A stretch of 64,000 bases of DNA, taken from contig WJLZ01000200.1 of assembly GCA_014728215.1 (NCBI GenBank), forward strand, positions 1-64,000, written 5' to 3'. The notes under the pieces were generated by a model. That model was not told the DNA's origin. It searched no databases and saw nothing but the letters and a program-made list of their open reading frames with translations. The translations under genes were made by a program, and so were the position numbers. Positions 60,479-64,000 of this stretch are shown piece by piece. Numbering within the stretch: the first letter of the stretch is position 1; every line of letters starts with the position of its first letter. The stretch is from Chitinivibrionales bacterium (lineage in GTDB: Bacteria; Fibrobacterota; Chitinivibrionia; Chitinivibrionales; WJKA01).

Positions 60479-62380
60479 TCACCCTTCATAGGAACAGTAG
60501 AGAGTACATATTTCTGCTTTGTATACTGTTGCGCCCACCGAGGGCTTCTGTTCGGTGACCGCACCACTCCCGTAGATATAAGGTACCAGTCCCCGCCGGT
60601 TGATTTCATTGATCGCATCACGGGCATTTTTACCCATGCAGTCGGGTACCCGTACCATTGACGGTGTTGCGGCATCATCGCTTTTAATCGAACCGTTTTT
60701 ATTGTCTTCGAAAATGATCAATGCATCGCTGATTTTCCCCGAATTGTCGAGGGAAGGCACGGGATATACTGCTGCAGTTACCGGGGTAGTACTGTGCGGT
60801 GCGGCGTTTTTCTTCTTTTTTTTCGATTTGGGCAGCATTTTTTCGGCATAATCGAGTTGTGGATGACTGATAATCTGGCTGATAATTTTCCGGAACACCG
60901 GAGCGGCAGCCAGGCCACCGCTTTCTCCCTCAGCGGGTTCATCGATAAGCACTGCACAGAGGATTTCCGGACGGTCTACCGGTGCAAATCCGATAAACGA
61001 CGACCAATATTCCGATGATGAGTAGGCGCCGGTCTCCTTGTCGAGTTTCTGGCTGGTGCCGGTTTTGCCGCCAATGGCCAGATTATCGATTTCTGCACGT
61101 GATCCGGTCCCCTTCTCGACCACATCCTGAAGGATAGTCCTGAGATTCGCTGCTGTTTTCTCGGAAATGACCCGCCGTACCGGATGATAATTGCTTTTCC
61201 AGACAACGGCGTTATCGGGAGAAACAATTTTATCGACAATAGCCGGAGCAAAAAGGACCCCACCATTGGCAACACAGGAGAACGCAACCGCCATCTGCAG
61301 CAGGGTCACCGAGATCTCCTGCCCGATAGCCATGGTCACCCGCGTCCTTCCCGACCATTTCTCCACCGGATGAACAATCCCTTTTTCTTCACCGGAAAGC
61401 TGCACGCCGGTATGGGAACCGAACCCGAAATCCTTTGCATACTTATACAACCCTTCATTACCCACATCATTGGCAATCCGGGCAAAACAGACATTACTCG
61501 AAAAACTGAGTGCTTCGGTAAAACTCAGCATGCCGAAAGCCCGGTGGTCCCGTATTGCCTGATCATATACTTTATAAACCCCATTACCACCATCCACACT
61601 ATCATTGACATTTTTCACCTTTTCCTGGAGCGCGGCTGCGGCGGTTATTACTTTAAATGTCGAACCGGGCTCATAGTTATACTCAATGCACCTGTTTTTC
61701 CGCTGCGATGAACTGAAACTCAGGGGAATATTGGGATTGAATGTCGGTTCATTGGCCATGGCCAGGATTTTTCCGGTATGGGGTTCCATGACAACACACA
61801 TTCCTCCACGGGCATTGAGTTCTGCAACCCGCTGCTTGAGTGCATGTTCGGCGATTCCCTGGATATCGGCATCGATTGTCAGAATAACATCACAACCATC
61901 AACCGGTGGTTTCTGCGGAAGTCCGATTCTTTTATACCGGTTGTTCCGTCCGTCTCTCCGAAGAATGGCCCATCCATTTTCACCTTTGAGATATTTTTCA
62001 AAGGCGAATTCGATGCCGCTCAATCCGTAACCGTCCCTGCCGATATAGCCGATTACCGGTCCGGCGAGTTCACCGAAGGGGTAGACCCGTTTCACTGTGT
62101 GATATTTCTGCTTTTCCCCGCTTTCTTCGAGATTCACAAACACACCGAGAGGTGCGCGGAATTTGCTTTCCATGCTTTTTGCCAAAACCCGACCGTTGCA
62201 ATCACGTACCGCCCCCCGGTTTGCCGCAATGACCATCCGCTGCTGCGCCTGATCTTTGCTTCGTTCGGCAAAATCTCGTCCCTTTATAATTTGTATATAA
62301 AAAAGACGGGCAACCAGCACGCCGAATAGCGAAACGATCACCAGTGAAACAACGATCAATCGTCCGAGACGAATTCTCAT
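60479..62380 (-). CDS. ftsI: Septal transpeptidase FtsI (PBP3) with PASTA domain
   Basis: FtsI cross-links septal peptidoglycan with FtsW. The 633-residue class B penicillin-binding protein has an N-terminal membrane helix (9-29), the PBP dimer domain (RGAVRDCNGRVLAKS), and the three catalytic motifs: SxxK in EPGSTFKVI, SxN as SSN in SSNVCFARI, and KTG in IGGKTGTSQK. A lysine-rich linker (KKKKKNAA) leads to one C-terminal PASTA domain (VPDCMGKNARDAINEINRRG), which may sense muropeptide or lipid II. Its ATG directly follows the ftsL stop. Confidence 0.96.
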   Translation of the reverse strand: MRIRLGRLIVVSLVIVSLFGVLVARLFYIQIIKGRDFAERSKDQAQQRMVIAANRGAVRDCNGRVLAKSMESKFRAPLGVFVNLEESGEKQKYHTVKRVYPFGELAGPVIGYIGRDGYGLSGIEFAFEKYLKGENGWAILRRDGRNNRYKRIGLPQKPPVDGCDVILTIDADIQGIAEHALKQRVAELNARGGMCVVMEPHTGKILAMANEPTFNPNIPLSFSSSQRKNRCIEYNYEPGSTFKVITAAAALQEKVKNVNDSVDGGNGVYKVYDQAIRDHRAFGMLSFTEALSFSSNVCFARIANDVGNEGLYKYAKDFGFGSHTGVQLSGEEKGIVHPVEKWSGRTRVTMAIGQEISVTLLQMAVAFSCVANGGVLFAPAIVDKIVSPDNAVVWKSNYHPVRRVISEKTAANLRTILQDVVEKGTGSRAEIDNLAIGGKTGTSQKLDKETGAYSSSEYWSSFIGFAPVDRPEILCAVLIDEPAEGESGGLAAAPVFRKIISQIISHPQLDYAEKMLPKSKKKKKNAAPHSTTPVTAAVYPVPSLDNSGKISDALIIFEDNKNGSIKSDDAATPSMVRVPDCMGKNARDAINEINRRGLVPYIYGSGAVTEQKPSVGATVYKAEICTLYCSYEG

Positions 62381-62779
62381 TTATCCTTTATCCTGTGACA
62401 AAGATTTTCTGATCAACGCAAAAAATTCCCATCCTCCCATAAAACTCTTTTTAGGAGGGGTCCCTTCGGGCTCGATAATGGTAATCCTGTTTGATGGCGG
62501 ATAGTGAAGGTCGAGATGGTTGACCGCGATCTTCTCGATCCGCTCGGACTGAACCAGATTTTCGCAGGTGAGCCGGAGACGTTCGGTTTCCTGTTTGAGG
62601 ACAACCAGGCTGTCGGCATAGACCTTTGATTTCATGGAAGCTTCGGTGATATACACCTGTTTCCATACAATAAAGAGGGGCAACAGCACGCTTGCAGCGA
62701 CAAGGGTGATTGCGGCCAGGACATGCCTGAATCTGATGACTACTTCCTTTTTCTGTGTGTTTTGCTGTTTTTTCTTCAT
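62381..62779 (-). CDS. ftsL: FtsL-like division protein
   Basis: The 132-residue protein has a basic cytoplasmic start (MKKKQQNTQKKE), one membrane helix (about 21-41, VLAAITLVAASVLLPLFIVW) and a periplasmic coiled coil (VVLKQETERLRLTCENLVQSERIEKIAV) ending in HLDLHYPPSN, the FtsL layout. FtsL links FtsQ, FtsB and FtsWI. The gene's place between rsmH and ftsI supports the call since FtsL sequences vary. I use the ATG at 62779, with AGGA seven bases upstream and one base after the rsmH stop. Confidence 0.88.
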   Translation of the reverse strand: MKKKQQNTQKKEVVIRFRHVLAAITLVAASVLLPLFIVWKQVYITEASMKSKVYADSLVVLKQETERLRLTCENLVQSERIEKIAVNHLDLHYPPSNRITIIEPEGTPPKKSFMGGWEFFALIRKSLSQDKG

Positions 62780-62780
62780 A

Positions 62781-63719
62781 TCAATTTCCTGTTCTTGTTG
62801 CAGCTCTGAGTCGGGCCGGACGCGCACTGGGATTTGCAGCGATCTCCTGCTCGGAAGCTTTGATTGCCTTTCGATTTACTCGTTTAAATTTCGGCGTATT
62901 GCCGCAGGTACACATAATTGCACCCGGCGGACAGGTGCAGGACTTTTCCATATCACGCATAAAATTCTTAACAATCCTGTCCTCAAGAGAATGGTAGGCC
63001 ATCACCACAAGCCGTCCATCCTTATTGAGGTATTTGACCGATTTCCCCAAACAGGTTTTCAGTTCCCTGAGTTCATCATTGACCGCAATTCTGAGTGCCT
63101 GATAGAGCTTGGCGAGCATTTTGATTTTCAGGCGCGGGCCATATTCACGATGGAGGCATTCTTTCAGGTCATCGGTGGTATGCAATGTATTTTTATTGGT
63201 ATAATGAGCAATTGTACGGGCCATGCGCTGCGGATTCTGAATTTCTCCGTACTCACCGAAAATACGGGTCAGTTCGGCGGAATCGGAATTGTTGAGGATA
63301 TCCGCTGCAGTAAGGGGATTAGTGGGATCCATGCGCATGTCGAGAGGGGCGTTTTTCATATAGCTGAACCCCCGCTGCTCCTCGGTAATATGATGTTGCG
63401 AGAGTCCGAGATCCAGCAGCATGCCGTCGAGAAAGGAGATGTGATGCTTGTGAAGGACCCGGTCGAATTGGGAAAACCGTTCCTGTTCGATGATGACTGT
63501 GGGTGCGTAATCGTGAAACCGTTCCCGGTTCCATGCCACGGCGTCGGGATCACGGTCGATCCCCACTGCAACGCCGGTGCTGTCGAGCCCGTTAAGCAGT
63601 GAAAGAAAATGCCCTCCCCCGCCGAGGGTGCAATCGAGATAAATACCGTTGGGTTTGATTGCAAGTGCATCAGTGGTTTCTTTCAGAAGAACAGGGATAT
63701 GGTAGCGTTGAGTGTTCAT
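62781..63719 (-). CDS. rsmH: 16S rRNA (cytosine-1402-N4) methyltransferase
   Basis: RsmH (MraW) methylates C1402 of 16S rRNA. The 312 residues begin HIPVLLKETTDAL, followed by YLDCTLGGGGHFLSLL (SAM-binding), GIDRDPDAVAWN, DGMLLDLGLSQHHI, RGFSYMKNAPLDMRMDP, and near the end VVMAYHSLEDRIVKNFM with a CTCPPGAIMCTCG segment. The start overlaps the mraZ stop by 4 nt. Confidence 0.97.
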   Translation of the reverse strand: MNTQRYHIPVLLKETTDALAIKPNGIYLDCTLGGGGHFLSLLNGLDSTGVAVGIDRDPDAVAWNRERFHDYAPTVIIEQERFSQFDRVLHKHHISFLDGMLLDLGLSQHHITEEQRGFSYMKNAPLDMRMDPTNPLTAADILNNSDSAELTRIFGEYGEIQNPQRMARTIAHYTNKNTLHTTDDLKECLHREYGPRLKIKMLAKLYQALRIAVNDELRELKTCLGKSVKYLNKDGRLVVMAYHSLEDRIVKNFMRDMEKSCTCPPGAIMCTCGNTPKFKRVNRKAIKASEQEIAANPSARPARLRAATRTGN

Positions 63720-64000
63720 CGCGCCACCAATCCGGCTTCGACCGATTTGAAATACGTTTCATCGTAGTCCTGCATATTCAAGAAGTAGGATTCGTAGGCT
63801 TCTTTGGCCCACATTTCGATATATCCCATATGGCCGACAAGGATAATTTCTTTGGCGATGCCGGCGAGTTTTATCTGATTGGGAGCAATAAGGATTCTCC
63901 CCTGCTTATCGAGAGTGGAATCGGCCGCTGTATCATAGAGAAATCGCTTGAATCGGAGGGTATCGTGGGTTTCTGGCCTGGAGGCGAGTTCATCCTCGTA
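63716..64000 (-). CDS. mraZ: Transcriptional regulator MraZ (partial, C-terminal part)
   Basis: The frame runs off the right edge; 94 codons up to TGA at 63716 are seen. The second MraZ repeat is plain: LDKQGRILIAPNQIKLAGI followed by ILVGHMGYIEMW, the DxxGR motif being the mark of the family. MraZ binds direct repeats upstream of the dcw cluster and represses it; those sites would lie beyond the window. The stop overlaps the rsmH start (ATGA). Confidence 0.95.
   Translation of the reverse strand, partial: YEDELASRPETHDTLRFKRFLYDTAADSTLDKQGRILIAPNQIKLAGIAKEIILVGHMGYIEMWAKEAYESYFLNMQDYDETYFKSVEAGLVAR

Overview
The window is about 64 kb of a moderate-GC Gram-negative chromosome. It reads as core genome (cell division, peptidoglycan synthesis, secretion, two tRNA synthetases) interleaved with lineage-specific genes. 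Several features point to the Fibrobacterota/FCB side of the tree: a 1031-residue SecA with a long insertion in its N-terminal half and a C-terminal zinc motif, an FtsI with a PASTA domain, a secreted beta-helix protein ending in a type IX-like sorting domain, meso-DAP-type MurE (DNPR motif), and many long secreted TPR proteins. The phylum is an inference. No rRNA, CRISPR array, prophage or intact insertion sequence was seen.

Layout. 0-2.2 kb: the end of an unknown gene, a tail-anchored TPR protein and queH. 2.2-2.8 kb: two 30-codon genes on the minus strand behind a sigma-54-like promoter, then tRNA-Pro(GGG) and a bidirectional terminator. 2.8-6.9 kb: PilZ protein, ROK sugar kinase, membrane GGDEF protein with a damaged active site, and a CLC channel without the usual gating glutamate. 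6.9-19.6 kb: one long minus-strand run, apparently an operon or superoperon. It encodes, from its 5' end, a small exported protein, an ExbB/TolQ homologue, an ExbB-ExbD fusion, an ExbD, a TonB-like protein, a PilZ protein, a FliL-like protein, SecA, thymidylate kinase, a PDZ/S41 protease and a PpiD-like foldase. 20-24.2 kb, plus strand: arabinose-5-phosphate isomerase, NadB and a membrane von Willebrand A protein. 24.2-38.2 kb, minus strand: two giant secreted TPR proteins that share a superunit of about 550 residues (two tandem copies in one, one copy in the other). Between them lie rdgB, leuS, a PfkB kinase and an ECF sigma/anti-sigma pair. 38.4-48.6 kb: mostly single genes, including an AmpD-like amidase, SDR, LMW phosphatase, tyrS, DUF89, the GH55-like exported protein, TauE/SafE permease, a lipoprotein and hinT, plus a 158-bp element with terminal inverted repeats. 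48.7-64 kb: the division and cell wall (dcw) cluster on the minus strand in the order mraZ-rsmH-ftsL-ftsI-(66-aa gene)-murE-murF-murD-ftsW-murG-murC-ftsQ-ftsA-ftsZ. Genes in it are mostly overlapping or directly abutting, and mraY is absent from its usual place between murF and murD.

The most promising candidate for an undescribed system is the 15.0-19.6 kb block. Proton-channel stator homologues, one of them a fusion whose channel aspartate is replaced by asparagine, sit with a TonB-like transducer, a FliL-like protein and a PilZ c-di-GMP receptor domain, but with no flagellar gene. This could be a c-di-GMP-responsive, proton-driven envelope machine such as a gliding or transport motor. The giant TPR family and the sigma-54-like two-microprotein unit are the next most interesting.
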